Source of the DNA: Polaromonas sp. SP1
GTDB lineage: Bacteria > Pseudomonadota > Gammaproteobacteria > Burkholderiales > Burkholderiaceae_C
Direction of reading: 5' to 3'
Assembly: GCF_003711205.1 (NCBI RefSeq)
Contig: NZ_CP031013.1
Span: 2,274,501-2,338,500, forward strand
Length of the DNA: 64,000 nucleotides
The position numbers and the translations under genes are program-made. The notes under the pieces are model-generated. The model saw only the letters and a list, made by a program, of their open reading frames with translations, was not told the origin of the DNA and did no database searches. The first letter of the stretch is position 1. The number at the start of each line of letters is the position of its first letter. Shown in pieces: positions 10,607 to 19,371 of the stretch.

Positions 10607-12352
10607 CTAGCTTGCGTTTGAAGCCGCAGGCGGTGTGAGCACGGTAGGCACCGCGGACGCCGCCATCTCTGGATAGTCCCGGCTGAAATGCAAACCCCGG
10701 CTTTCATGCCGCCCCTGGGCCGAGCGCACGATCAAGTCGGCCACCTGCACCAGGTTGCGCAATTCAAGCAGGTCACGCGTGACACGGAAGCGGGCATAGA
10801 ACTCGTCAATTTCCGACTGCAGCAGTGCAATGCGGTGAGCGGCGCGTTCCAGCCGCTTGTTGGTGCGCACGATGCCCACGTAGTTCCACATCAGGTGTCG
10901 CAGCTCGTCCCAGTTGTGGGCGATCACTACCTGCTCGTCGGCGTCGGTCACCTGGCTCTCGTCCCAGTCCGGCAGCGTGTTTTCCAGGTTTTTTGGGCTG
11001 CCAGCTATTGTCTGCTTTAGCTGACCTGCTACCAATTTAATAGCATCTGCAATCTCCTTCGCAAACACCACACACTCCACCAGTGAGTTGCTGGCCAGCC
11101 GGTTGGCGCCGTGCAGGCCCGTGCAGGCGGTTTCGCCTGCGGCGTAAAGATTGGCAATGTCTGTACGGCCGGCCAGGTCGGTGACCACTCCGCCGCAGGT
11201 GTAGTGGGCGGCCGGCACCACGGGAATCGGCTGCTGCGTGATGTCGATGCCTAGCGAGAGGCAACGCGCGTGAATGGTTGGGAAGTGCTCGCGCACAAAC
11301 GCCTCGCCCTTGTGCGAGATGTCCAGGTAGACGCAATCCACGCCATGTTTTTTCATCTCAAAATCAATCGCTCGGGCCACCACGTCCCGCGGCGCCAGCT
11401 CGGCGCGTGAATCGTGCGCCGGCATGAAGCGCGCGCCCCCTGCCGATTCCGGCAAGCGCAGGATGCCGCCTTCGCCCCGCACCGCTTCGCTGATTAAAAA
11501 GGACTTGGCCTCTGGGTGGTACAGGCAGGTGGGGTGGAACTGGATGAACTCCATGTTGCCGATGCGGCAGCCGGCACGCCAGGCAGCGGCAATGCCGTCG
11601 CCGGTGGCTGTGTCGGGGTTGCTGGTGTAGAGGTAAACCTTGCCGGCGCCGCCGGTTGCCAGCAGGGTGTGGCGTGCGGCAAAGGTGCGCACGATACCGC
11701 CTCCAGTGCCTGGCGTGCCGTGATCGCGGCTGTCCAGTGCATACAGGCCGACGCAGCGCGGCTGTTCGGAGCCGGTGTCGTTTTCAACGATCAGGTCAAC
11801 CAGCATGGTTTGCTCAAACACCTCGATCGCCGGATGCGCGCGTACTGCGGCAATCAGTTTTTCCTGCACGACGGCACCCGTCGCATCGGTCGCGTGCACG
11901 ATGCGCCTGTGGCTGTGGCCGCCTTCGCGCGTGAGGTGCAGGGCCGCTGCGGCACCGGGTTCCTGCGTAAAAGCCACGCCCTGAGCCTGCAGCCAGGCGA
12001 TGGCCGCCGGTGCGCCCTGCACGACCTGCGCCGTCGCCGCCTCGTCGGACAGCCAGGCTCCTGCCACCTGCGTGTCGGCGATGTGGGCGGCAAAGCTGTC
12101 GCCTTCCTCGCCTTGCGCCAGCACGGCCGCAATCCCGCCCTGGGCCCAGCCGCTCGCGCCGTCTGCCAGCTTGCCTTTGGTCAGCACGGCAACGCGAAGC
12201 GGGATGGCGTCCCCGGTGCCGCCCTCTACCAGTTTGAGCGCCGTGCTGAGTCCGGCCAGGCCGCTGCCGACGATGAGCACGTCAAAGGCGTGCTGCATGG
12301 GGGCATCGGCCTTGCCGGGTTGATCGGGGCTTGAGGCGGGAGGAACGTTCAT
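10607..12352 (-). CDS. nadB: L-aspartate oxidase
   Basis: NadB is the FAD enzyme that oxidises aspartate to iminoaspartate, feeding NadA. The 581-residue protein starts with a dinucleotide-binding fold (DVLIVGSGLAGLSTAL) and has GWAQGGIAAVL, TGGAGKVYLYTSNPDTATGDG, EFIQFHPTCLYHP, the active-site-type ARAIDFEMKKHG region, HYTCGGVVTDLAGRT and CTGLHGANRLASNSLVE. Residues about 437-454 (AIKLVAGQLKQTIAG region) are encoded by a degenerate copy of the 54-bp dispersed repeat and look like an insertion in the linker to the C-terminal helical domain. It converges with the pabB/C gene with no gap. Confidence 0.95.
   Translation of the reverse strand: MNVPPASSPDQPGKADAPMQHAFDVLIVGSGLAGLSTALKLVEGGTGDAIPLRVAVLTKGKLADGASGWAQGGIAAVLAQGEEGDSFAAHIADTQVAGAWLSDEAATAQVVQGAPAAIAWLQAQGVAFTQEPGAAAALHLTREGGHSHRRIVHATDATGAVVQEKLIAAVRAHPAIEVFEQTMLVDLIVENDTGSEQPRCVGLYALDSRDHGTPGTGGGIVRTFAARHTLLATGGAGKVYLYTSNPDTATGDGIAAAWRAGCRIGNMEFIQFHPTCLYHPEAKSFLISEAVRGEGGILRLPESAGGARFMPAHDSRAELAPRDVVARAIDFEMKKHGVDCVYLDISHKGEAFVREHFPTIHARCLSLGIDITQQPIPVVPAAHYTCGGVVTDLAGRTDIANLYAAGETACTGLHGANRLASNSLVECVVFAKEIADAIKLVAGQLKQTIAGSPKNLENTLPDWDESQVTDADEQVVIAHNWDELRHLMWNYVGIVRTNKRLERAAHRIALLQSEIDEFYARFRVTRDLLELRNLVQVADLIVRSAQGRHESRGLHFSRDYPEMAASAVPTVLTPPAASNAS
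10991..11044 (+). repeat. Degenerate 54-bp dispersed repeat inside nadB
   Basis: The 17-nt core GCTACCAATTTAATAGC is at 11028-11044. It lies at the end of a 54-bp block whose left part (10991 onward, TTTTGGGCTGCCAGC) resembles the GGCCTCCAGC box of the intergenic copies. It is in frame with nadB and adds residues to the protein. Confidence 0.65.
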
Positions 12353-12467
12353 GGGTGCGGTATGACCTTGTTGGATCAGGAGTGGCGCGGGCTGATGCCC
12401 GAGCTGCCCTGTGAGTCAGAAGACCGCAAATTATCAGCCAGGCGCCGGGTGTCCGGCTTTCAGGGCT

Positions 12468-13253
12468 CTATGGGGCCGGGCGTTGGACCACCGGGGCAGC
12501 GGAGGGCGTCGGCGCGGGCGGCAGTGTGCCTTCATCAACGTCATAGGATCCAAAAACTTCGCGTGCGGTCCGGGTCTCCGGGAGGATGTACACGATGCTG
12601 TTGGTACCGGTGAAAGCCGGGCTGACCACCCTGTCGTAAAAACTGACAGGGACATTGATGCAGCCGAAGGTGACACGGTTGTCTGCAGAAGTGGCGCTGC
12701 CCAGGCGCCGGGCGCGCTGTTCAGCTGGCGTTCCCTTGACCACCCTGTGCAGGGAGATGGAGGTGGCGTAGTCAATCCAGAGTATTTCTACGCCATGAAG
12801 GTTGCGGTCCAGCGAGGCGACAAAGCGGCCTGCCGGTGTGGTGCGTTCGTGCGCCAGAATGGCGGAGAGCTTGCGCTCGCCAATGCCGGGTGTGGAGTCG
12901 TCCCCGCGAGCCAGGCCAAGCAATGCCGGCGCCGCGCCTTGGAGTTGCCCGTCCTTGTCAAGCACCAGAACCTGCGCGTTGACCTTGTCGACAATCATGA
13001 AGGGCATGCCCTGGTTGTCGGCCGTATGAACGATCCACGCGGCCAGCGCGGAGACTTCCCTGGATACCTGTTGCTGCCCGAAACTGGCATGTTTGTGCGA
13101 AACGGGTAAGGAGGCTGAAGCTTCGCCCCCAGCCCAAGCGCCCTGCAGAGCCGACATGCCCAGCAGTGCGGCCAGGCACATTCCACGTGCGCACGTTGTT
13201 CCGGCGGCTTTTGCCGGGGACACGCAAGCGCTTGCAAGAAACGGAAGTGACAT
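12468..13253 (-). CDS. L,D-transpeptidase-like (YkuD-family) protein with altered catalytic motif
   Basis: The 261-residue protein has an N-terminal hydrophobic export segment (around residues 25-41; cleavage probably near GAWAGG). A later ATG at residue 25 is an alternative start. The C-terminal half resembles YkuD L,D-transpeptidases: FMIVDKVNAQVLVLDKDGQL, TTPAGRFVASL, a His at residue 169 (ISLHRVVKG) and RVTFGCINVP with Cys198. The usual [S/T]HGCxN reads TFGCIN here, so the His before Gly-Cys is Phe196. A C-terminal Pro/Ala-rich tail follows. It lies 29 bases downstream of the two-partner secretion exoprotein and is probably in that operon. It could act on peptidoglycan, or be a related non-transpeptidase. 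Confidence 0.7.
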   Translation of the reverse strand: MSLPFLASACVSPAKAAGTTCARGMCLAALLGMSALQGAWAGGEASASLPVSHKHASFGQQQVSREVSALAAWIVHTADNQGMPFMIVDKVNAQVLVLDKDGQLQGAAPALLGLARGDDSTPGIGERKLSAILAHERTTPAGRFVASLDRNLHGVEILWIDYATSISLHRVVKGTPAEQRARRLGSATSADNRVTFGCINVPVSFYDRVVSPAFTGTNSIVYILPETRTAREVFGSYDVDEGTLPPAPTPSAAPVVQRPAP

Positions 13254-13282
13254 GTGGTGAGCCCGAACCTTGAATCTGCTGG

Positions 13283-15520
13283 TCAGTTGCGTTCTGGTTT
13301 GGGGGCGTAACGCCGTGCCACATAGGGTTTGGGCGGGATCAGCGGAATGGCCGTGGGAGCCACTTCTTTTTCCTCCGCAAGCGCCAGAAACACATCGTCG
13401 TTGCCGGCGTAAGGTGTTGGCATGAGGTCAAGAGGGAACGCCCCCTCCATTGCCACCACGGTCATGCCCCTGAAGGGCGTGGTGGCCCCAAGCGCTGAGA
13501 GAACCCCGGGAGGTACAAAAGCCGCAAGACTGATGGTCCCGGTGGTTTTGCTGACAATCGGCCCACAGCACGAAGTTGCCAGCGCGAATTGGCCGGCATT
13601 GGGCCCCGTCAGGCGGTAGCCGGTAAAGGTCACGGTTTTGCCGGTCCCCGGGTCTGCATTGTTGAACACGGCGGTGCTGCCCGGATCAGCGACCAGGCTG
13701 ACCCCGGCCGGGTTGCCTTTGAGGGACACGAGGGTGGCCATTGTGGTTCCATCGTAGGTTTTGGTAACTTCAGGAAACACCAGCATGCGCTGGGTCAGCG
13801 TGCTGTCGACCAGTATGAACTTCGGCAAGTAATCTGTGGGCGCGGCGTACGAGACCGGGTTGTAGTGGATGGTGACCGGTGCAGCTGTCCCGGCTGTGCC
13901 CGTGACACTCGGGCGGCTGGCGCCACTGACGTTCATGTTCACGGTGCCGCCCGCGCCGCCCGGCCCCGTTCCGTCCGTATCGGCGATCAGGGTCAGGCCC
14001 AGGGGCAGGCCCAGGCTTCGGGTGATGTCGGCATTGCCGTTGGTCATCGCGATTTTCGCGTTGACGCTGACATCATTGGCCGCGCACATCTCCAGGTTGC
14101 CCCTGACCATGGTGATGGCCGCGTTCTGGTTCACGTTGCGGCCTGCGGACAGCAAGACGCTTCCGTCGGTCACTGAAATGGCCGCATTCACGTTGACGTC
14201 GCGTCCGCAGCACACGGCCAGGTTTCCGTTGGTGGCTGTTATCGTCGAATTGATGTTGACATCGCGGTCAGCATTGAGTCTCAAGGTGGTCGGTGCGCCG
14301 GCGGCGGCCCAGGTCACGGGGCCGTTGACAAAAATATCTCCCTCACCCGCCCCAGGCGGCGTGACGATGGTGATGTTGCTGTTGACGAGGTCCAACCCAA
14401 GCTGGAGATTGGAGTAATTTCCACCCAGGCCGATGATGAAGTTTTGAGGGTCTATGAGCCAGGTGCCAGTCAGGCCGAAAGGAGCGGCTGTCGTGCGCAC
14501 TCCGCTCCCAATGCTTACTGCGGCGGCCGAGGTTTCGATGAAGCCGCCGTTACCTCCGTTCGGTGCGCTGGCATCCAGAGTGCCGGCCACGTTCATCGTC
14601 CCTGAATCCATATCGCCCAGCAGCAAAATGGTGCCATTGCGGTTTCCGATGGTCTGCGCCTGGATAACGCCGGTGTTGTTGACAGCCGTGTGCAGCAGGC
14701 TGCCCGCTGCCTGCGTGGTCATAAGCACCTTGCCGCCATCGGCGCGGACCATGCCGCCGTTTTCCACCAGCGCGTTGACCGCGCCTTGCGCCACGGACAC
14801 ACGCAGCATCCCGTCGCCGGCCAGGTCGAGTGTGGCCGCCTCCCCACCTGCAAGCGCCACGCTCCCCAGGCGAGCGGTAATGACCCCCCGGTTGATGACT
14901 GTTTTGCCCATCAGGGCCACATAGCCTCCGTCAGCGGCATTGATCGTGCCCTGGTTGACCACCGATCCGTTTGCGGCATGGGTGAAACTGTAGTCACCCG
15001 TCATGAATTTGGCGTCGCTCAGGCTCATGGTCGTGGCGACGAGGCCGCCAACGTTGACCTGGGAACCGGCGCCGAACAGGATCCCATTGGGATTGATCAG
15101 GAAGACCTTGCCGTTGGCCGACAGGTTGCCCAGAATGCTGGACGCGTCGGCCCCCAGCACGCGGTTGAGTGCGACGGCGTTGGCGCCAGGCTGGACAAAC
15201 TGCACGCTCTGACCGGCTCCGATGCCAAAGCTTTGCCAGTTGATCACCGTGTTGGCGCTGGACTGGTTGATGGTGGTGGTAGAGGCCGTGCTGGAAATGG
15301 TGGCCGAGCCGGCTGCAACCATGCCATCCGTGGGCAGGGCAAGGGCGACGCCGCCACACGCGAGCATCACGCACGCTGACAGCAGCTTGACCGCAAACGA
15401 AGGGCGCGCGCCGCCCGTAGCGGTGCGCGGGTTTTGTTTCCCCTGGCCGCTGGCGCTTTCGGCGACTGCGACAAAGGCGCTGGAACTGGCGTTCCAGAGG
15501 GTTCTGTAGATGTGGTTCAT
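13283..15520 (-). CDS. Two-partner secretion exoprotein (TpsA, filamentous haemagglutinin N-terminal domain)
   Basis: The N-terminus (MNHIYRTLWNASSSAFVAVAE) is an extended signal peptide region typical of type V secretion, followed by a hydrophobic stretch around residues 45-62. The TPS/haemagglutination activity domain follows, with NQSSANTVINWQSFGIG, VQFVQPGANAVALNRVLG and FLINPNGILFGAGSQVNVG. The middle consists of beta-helix repeats such as RDVNVNAAISVTDGSVLLSAG, with unusual Cys residues (AVCCGRD, EMCAAND). A YDG-type segment (TKTYDGTTMATLVSLKG) lies near residue 600, and a short Pro/Arg-rich tail ends the protein. At 745 residues it is small for the family. It is encoded 50 bases after its likely transporter TpsB. 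Confidence 0.88.
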   Translation of the reverse strand: MNHIYRTLWNASSSAFVAVAESASGQGKQNPRTATGGARPSFAVKLLSACVMLACGGVALALPTDGMVAAGSATISSTASTTTINQSSANTVINWQSFGIGAGQSVQFVQPGANAVALNRVLGADASSILGNLSANGKVFLINPNGILFGAGSQVNVGGLVATTMSLSDAKFMTGDYSFTHAANGSVVNQGTINAADGGYVALMGKTVINRGVITARLGSVALAGGEAATLDLAGDGMLRVSVAQGAVNALVENGGMVRADGGKVLMTTQAAGSLLHTAVNNTGVIQAQTIGNRNGTILLLGDMDSGTMNVAGTLDASAPNGGNGGFIETSAAAVSIGSGVRTTAAPFGLTGTWLIDPQNFIIGLGGNYSNLQLGLDLVNSNITIVTPPGAGEGDIFVNGPVTWAAAGAPTTLRLNADRDVNINSTITATNGNLAVCCGRDVNVNAAISVTDGSVLLSAGRNVNQNAAITMVRGNLEMCAANDVSVNAKIAMTNGNADITRSLGLPLGLTLIADTDGTGPGGAGGTVNMNVSGASRPSVTGTAGTAAPVTIHYNPVSYAAPTDYLPKFILVDSTLTQRMLVFPEVTKTYDGTTMATLVSLKGNPAGVSLVADPGSTAVFNNADPGTGKTVTFTGYRLTGPNAGQFALATSCCGPIVSKTTGTISLAAFVPPGVLSALGATTPFRGMTVVAMEGAFPLDLMPTPYAGNDDVFLALAEEKEVAPTAIPLIPPKPYVARRYAPKPERN

Positions 15521-15570
15521 GAGGCGTCTTTCAAAACTTGCTGGGGGCGGGGTGACTCGGTCTGCCGCGC

Positions 15571-17271
15571 TTAAAAATACTTGACGGCCTGAATCCAGAA
15601 ACGGCCCGATTTGTCCGGCGCCGAGGTGGCCGCCGTGTCACGAAGCTTGCGTGCGTAGTAGGTCCGGATCGCAAAATTCCCAGGCTCGGCCCATGTCAAT
15701 CCCACGCCATAAGCGCCGAGGTTGCGGTGGTTATCGCCTGCCGCCCACGGTTTTTTGTTGATGGTGGCGCTGCCTTCGTCTACGAAGCCGATCAGGTGAA
15801 ACTGACCAGGCAGGCTTTGCGGTTTGGGTAGCAGCAGGCGGGCTTCCAGGGTGATGATGTATCCCTGGTCGCCGAAGGCTTCACCCTGCGGATAGGCCCT
15901 GACGCCGTCCATGCCGCCCAGTACCATCTTCTCGGAGGAGTCCAGGTTTTTGGAGGCCAGTTGCCCGTTGACACCCGCGTAGAAGGAAAGGGTGTCGGTG
16001 ACGCGCTGCAGGCGGCTCGCACCGAAAGCAAGCTTGCCGTAGGAGCCGTTGGTGCGCGCACTGGCCGCGTCGGCGGCCAGCGCAGCAGGCGTTTCAATAT
16101 CCAGGTTGCCGACAGACAGGCCTAGCGAAAAAGCGCTCGATCCACCACCGCCCAGATTGTCGAAGTGGCTCCCGTAGAGGCTTGCAGTGACCACGTTCGC
16201 CTTCTTGTCGACGACTGACGGGATCACGTCCACCCGGTCCTGAAAGGTCCGGTGGTCGTAGTTGAGGCCGGCGTTCAGGCTGGTATTGCGTGAGCGAATC
16301 AATGGATAGCTTGCGTAGACGCTCGCAATTTCCGCCGTGCCGTTGGCCTGCAGGGGGGCAAACTCCTTGCCCAGCGCATAGTGCAGACGGCTGTAGGCCA
16401 CCCCCACTGTGGCTTTGCCCAGCTGAAGCTGGTAGGACGCGCGGCCATAGTTCAGCCCCTGGCCCGAGGTTACTGCCCGAAAACTGGCAACGTCGCCCTG
16501 GCCGAGCAGGTTGTTGATATTGACGGTGGCACCCAGGCGGTATTCCCCGGTATAGCGGTTTCCGGCGTTGTCCACGTCGACGCTGCCGCTGATGCGCTGG
16601 CCTGGCGTGATGTCAACCAACAGGTCGGAACTGCCGGGCGTTTCCCCGGGCACCAGTGTTGACTTGACGTGAACACCGGGGATGTCTGAGAGCAGCAGCA
16701 GCCGGTTCTCAAGCGTGTCGTTGGTGATGGGATCGCCGCTGTTGACGCCGCTCAGTGTGTTTCGGACCAGGTCATCCGACAGATGGGTCTGGTTGTTCAG
16801 GACGATCTTGCCGTATTGGCCTTCGCTGACTGCGATGGTGACGGCGTTGTCCGTGACGCTTTGCGCAGGCAGATAAGCCCGGGCGACAAAATAACCGTTT
16901 TTCCTGTAATGGTCGGTGATGCGGGCGGCCATGGCCTGCAACTCGGCCAATGTCATCTCGGTATTGGGAACAAAGCCTGTGAGGGCAAGCAACTCGGCCT
17001 CAGAAAAGACGCGGGAACCCGTGACTTGCAGGCTTTTGACCAGAATTTTGGCAGTACCGGGAGCGGCTTTTCCCGGCGTTGCGCCTTCCTGAATTCTGAT
17101 TTCCGGCGCTGCTTTTTGCGGCACGGGAACGGGTGGAAGCTGCTGGATCTGGCTGCCGGCGCCTGGAAGCTGCTGGGCCAGAAGGCCTTGGCTCAGTGCC
17201 AGCATCGCCAGGGAAAGCAAGGTTTTATTCAAGCCCCGGGGTGTAGGGGTGCATCCTTGCTCAATTTTCAT
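15571..17271 (-). CDS. Two-partner secretion outer-membrane transporter (TpsB, ShlB/FhaC/HecB family)
   Basis: This 566-residue outer-membrane protein probably exports the adjacent exoprotein. A signal peptide (LLSLAMLALSQGLLAQ) is followed by a Pro-rich linker and two POTRA-like domains (residues about 75-220, for example VTGSRVFSEAELLALTGFVP, then NQTHLSDDLVRNTLSGVNSG). A 16-strand-type beta-barrel follows, with YRLGATVNINNLLGQGD, the VRAYPQGEAFGDQGYI lid/loop segment characteristic of FhaC-like proteins, and a terminal aromatic residue (WIQAVKYF). The protein ends in Phe, as expected for BAM-assembled barrels. It is the first gene of the tpsB-tpsA-YkuD-like operon. Confidence 0.92.
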   Translation of the reverse strand: MKIEQGCTPTPRGLNKTLLSLAMLALSQGLLAQQLPGAGSQIQQLPPVPVPQKAAPEIRIQEGATPGKAAPGTAKILVKSLQVTGSRVFSEAELLALTGFVPNTEMTLAELQAMAARITDHYRKNGYFVARAYLPAQSVTDNAVTIAVSEGQYGKIVLNNQTHLSDDLVRNTLSGVNSGDPITNDTLENRLLLLSDIPGVHVKSTLVPGETPGSSDLLVDITPGQRISGSVDVDNAGNRYTGEYRLGATVNINNLLGQGDVASFRAVTSGQGLNYGRASYQLQLGKATVGVAYSRLHYALGKEFAPLQANGTAEIASVYASYPLIRSRNTSLNAGLNYDHRTFQDRVDVIPSVVDKKANVVTASLYGSHFDNLGGGGSSAFSLGLSVGNLDIETPAALAADAASARTNGSYGKLAFGASRLQRVTDTLSFYAGVNGQLASKNLDSSEKMVLGGMDGVRAYPQGEAFGDQGYIITLEARLLLPKPQSLPGQFHLIGFVDEGSATINKKPWAAGDNHRNLGAYGVGLTWAEPGNFAIRTYYARKLRDTAATSAPDKSGRFWIQAVKYF

Positions 17272-17454
17272 GGGGTCCTAAGTAGTCACCCATCTTCTGT
17301 GGCCGCTTCCTCAAGAACAGTAGGACGCCGCGCTGCACTTCAGCAAGTTAATCGCTAAAACCGCTAAATTTGAAAGTATTTTGATAAAAAAACCAGTTTG
17401 ACGGGTCTGCCCCGCTGACCCTAGGGGAGTCGAAGCCACCGCCAGTGGGGGAGC

Positions 17455-18336
17455 TCAGGCCGGCGTGTAAGCCAGCCGCACGTAGATGGGCGCAAAGGCC
17501 TCGGCCTGCGTCACTTCCAGCAGGCCTTCTTTGGAGAGCTCCAGCAGCGCGATGAACGTCACCACCAGCACCGGCATGCCGCGCGTGGCGTCGAACAGCT
17601 CTTCGAACTCAAGGAACTTGCGGCCTTGCAGCTTGCGCAGCACGATGCTCATGTGCTCGCGCACCGAGAGCTCTTCGCGGCTGATGACGTGGTGCTGCAC
17701 CAGGCGGGCGCGTTTGACGATGTCGCGCCAGGCTTCCTGCAGGTCGACCACGTTGACATCCGGGAAGCGCGGCTGCAGCGATTGCTCGACATACACCTGC
17801 GCGCGCAGGAAGTCGCGGCCGAACTGCGGCACTTCGTTGAGCTTGTGGGCGGCCAGCTTGATCTGCTCGTACTCGAGCAGGCGGCGCACCAGCTCGGCGC
17901 GCGGGTCTTCGGGCTCCTGGCCCTCGGCGACCTTTTTGGGCGGCAGCAGCATGCGCGACTTGATCTCGATCAGCATGGCCGCCATCAAGAGGTACTCGGC
18001 CGCCAGTTCCAGGTTGGTGCTGCGGATTTCGTCGACATAGGTGAGGTACTGGCGGGTGACCGCCGCCATCGGGATGTCGAGGATGTTGAAGTTCTGCTTG
18101 CGGATCAGGTAGAGCAGCAAATCCAGCGGGCCCTCAAACGCTTCGAGGAAGACCTGCAGCGCATCCGGCGGGATGTACAGGTCTTGCGGCATCGCAAAGA
18201 GCGGCTCGCCGTACAGGCGCGCCAGCGCAACCTGGTCGATCACGGCGGGCATGTCCGGGCTCACCACAACCGACAGGTCCTGGGCGTCTGCCGGCGGCAG
18301 TTCCTGGGGGGATGGGGGAAAAGAGGTTTGGGACAT
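17455..18336 (-). CDS. scpA: Segregation and condensation protein A
   Basis: ScpA is the kleisin subunit of the Smc-ScpA-ScpB condensin, which organises chromosomes. The 293-residue protein has the N-terminal Smc-binding segment FEGPLDLLLYLIRKQNFNIL, then MAAVTRQYLTYVDEI, the helical LAAEYLLMAAMLIEIKSRML and the C-terminal winged-helix part FLEFEELFDATRGMPVLVVTFIALLELSKEGLLEVTQ-type sequence (shown only in part). The first 35 residues are a variable leader. The next gene upstream on the same strand is a DUF3460 protein, an arrangement I know from Burkholderiales. Confidence 0.94.
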   Translation of the reverse strand: MSQTSFPPSPQELPPADAQDLSVVVSPDMPAVIDQVALARLYGEPLFAMPQDLYIPPDALQVFLEAFEGPLDLLLYLIRKQNFNILDIPMAAVTRQYLTYVDEIRSTNLELAAEYLLMAAMLIEIKSRMLLPPKKVAEGQEPEDPRAELVRRLLEYEQIKLAAHKLNEVPQFGRDFLRAQVYVEQSLQPRFPDVNVVDLQEAWRDIVKRARLVQHHVISREELSVREHMSIVLRKLQGRKFLEFEELFDATRGMPVLVVTFIALLELSKEGLLEVTQAEAFAPIYVRLAYTPA

Positions 18337-18369
18337 GAAGGGCCGTGGGGACGTGGAGCGCTTGAATTT

Positions 18370-18424
18370 GCTATAAAAAATATAGCTACAAGCCTATGTC
18401 CTGATTGGGTTGCAAACCGATTTA
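18370..18424 (-). repeat. 54-bp dispersed repeat, intergenic (inverted orientation)
   Basis: Core GCTATAAAAAATATAGC, a perfect 17-nt palindrome, is at 18370-18386. The box AAATCGG lies on the minus strand at 18417-18423, exactly 37 nt from core edge to box edge as in the other copies. It sits between the DUF3460 gene and scpA, so it would be transcribed with them. Confidence 0.85.
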
Positions 18425-18428
18425 GCGC

Positions 18429-18656
18429 TTATTTCCCGTTGGGGTGGCTGCTGGTGCCGTAGACATACGGCTGCTGGGCCACGCGGGCTTCCCCGTATTC
18501 GGCCTGCTCGGCGCGGCTCAGGTTTTTGTCCCACAACAGGGCGCGCCCTGCGCGCTGCTCGGCTTCCAGCGTGGGCTTGGCCGCCTTGAGCTGGTCGATA
18601 AACTGCGTCGTATCGGAGGTGTAGTCGGAGCGGCGGAAGAAGTTGAGGAGGGACAT
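18429..18656 (-). CDS. DUF3460 family small protein
   Basis: This 75-residue soluble protein (MSLLNFFRRSDYTSDTTQF start) has the conserved layout of DUF3460: a SDYTSDxxxFI N-terminus, a helical LKxxxPxLExxQRxGRxLLWDK middle, and a C-terminal AQQPYVYG. Its function is unknown. The family is largely restricted to Burkholderiales, which supports the taxonomic assignment. It is encoded just upstream of scpA on the same strand, with a 54-bp repeat in between, and diverges from the BamE-like lipoprotein gene. Confidence 0.88.
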   Translation of the reverse strand: MSLLNFFRRSDYTSDTTQFIDQLKAAKPTLEAEQRAGRALLWDKNLSRAEQAEYGEARVAQQPYVYGTSSHPNGK

Positions 18657-18773
18657 GGGTCTAAACTGCCTGAATCGTGTAGTTGCCTGATTTTACCGGG
18701 GTCTGCCTTGCGTCCACTATTACCTGCCTCCAGGGGCTTCTCATTCCCCTTTTCCATAAGGACGATCGCCTGT

Positions 18774-19295
18774 ATGGGTTTGCTGTCATTTGTCCTGGGC
18801 CTGGTCGGTTGCGACCCGCAGCGCATCGCCGAGCTGGAAGAGGGCGTGGCGACCGAAGCCGATGTGCGCGCCCGCTTCGGCGAGCCGGAAAAGATCTGGG
18901 AGGCGGCCGACATGGCCGAGACTCCCTTGCCCGGCGTTGCGGCCGCGCCCGGCGCCCGCACCTTTGAATACAACCGCCAGCCGCAGGGCAACGTCAATTA
19001 CATGATCACGATTGGCGCCGACGGCAAGATGAGCGCGCTCCGGCAGGTGCTGACGCCGCAGAACTTTGAGAAAGTGCTGCCCGGCATGCGCATGGAGCAG
19101 GTGCGCAAGATGTTAGGCAAGCCGATGAAAGTCACGCCTTACGCACTCAAGCAGGAAACGCATTACGACTGGCGCTACCTGAACCCACCGTCAACGGCGC
19201 GCATCTTCACGGTGGTGTTTGATGCCGATCTCAAAGTCAAGGGCACGGCGTCGGTCGATGAAGAGAGCGTGAATCCCACCGGCGGCAGCCGGTAG
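18774..19295 (+). CDS. BamE/SmpA-like lipoprotein
   Basis: The protein has two BamE-like repeats (EEGVATEADVRARFGEPEKIW, then VLPGMRMEQVRKMLGKP), the SmpA/OmlA fold found in the BAM accessory lipoprotein BamE. The lipobox LVGC near the N-terminus suggests lipidation. The ATG at 18774 gives 173 residues but only an 11-residue uncharged leader. A TTG at 18708 would give a more normal signal peptide with three Arg residues, so the true start is uncertain. The protein is longer than BamE and is not next to fur or recN, so it is probably a paralogue and not BamE itself. Confidence 0.72.
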   Translation: MGLLSFVLGLVGCDPQRIAELEEGVATEADVRARFGEPEKIWEAADMAETPLPGVAAAPGARTFEYNRQPQGNVNYMITIGADGKMSALRQVLTPQNFEKVLPGMRMEQVRKMLGKPMKVTPYALKQETHYDWRYLNPPSTARIFTVVFDADLKVKGTASVDEESVNPTGGSR

Positions 19296-19316
19296 AGCGG
19301 CTCTGAATTTTTAAGC

Positions 19317-19371
19317 AAAATCGGCCTCCAGCCCAATCTGTACCTTGGCTTGATGCTATATTTTTTATAGC
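19317..19371 (+). repeat. 54-bp dispersed repeat overlapping the sulP stop codon
   Basis: Box AAATCGG starts at 19318 and the palindromic core GCTATATTTTTTATAGC is at 19355-19371, with 37 nt between their starts. The TAA stop of the converging SulP gene lies within the core, so the last residues of that protein derive from the repeat. Confidence 0.85.
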
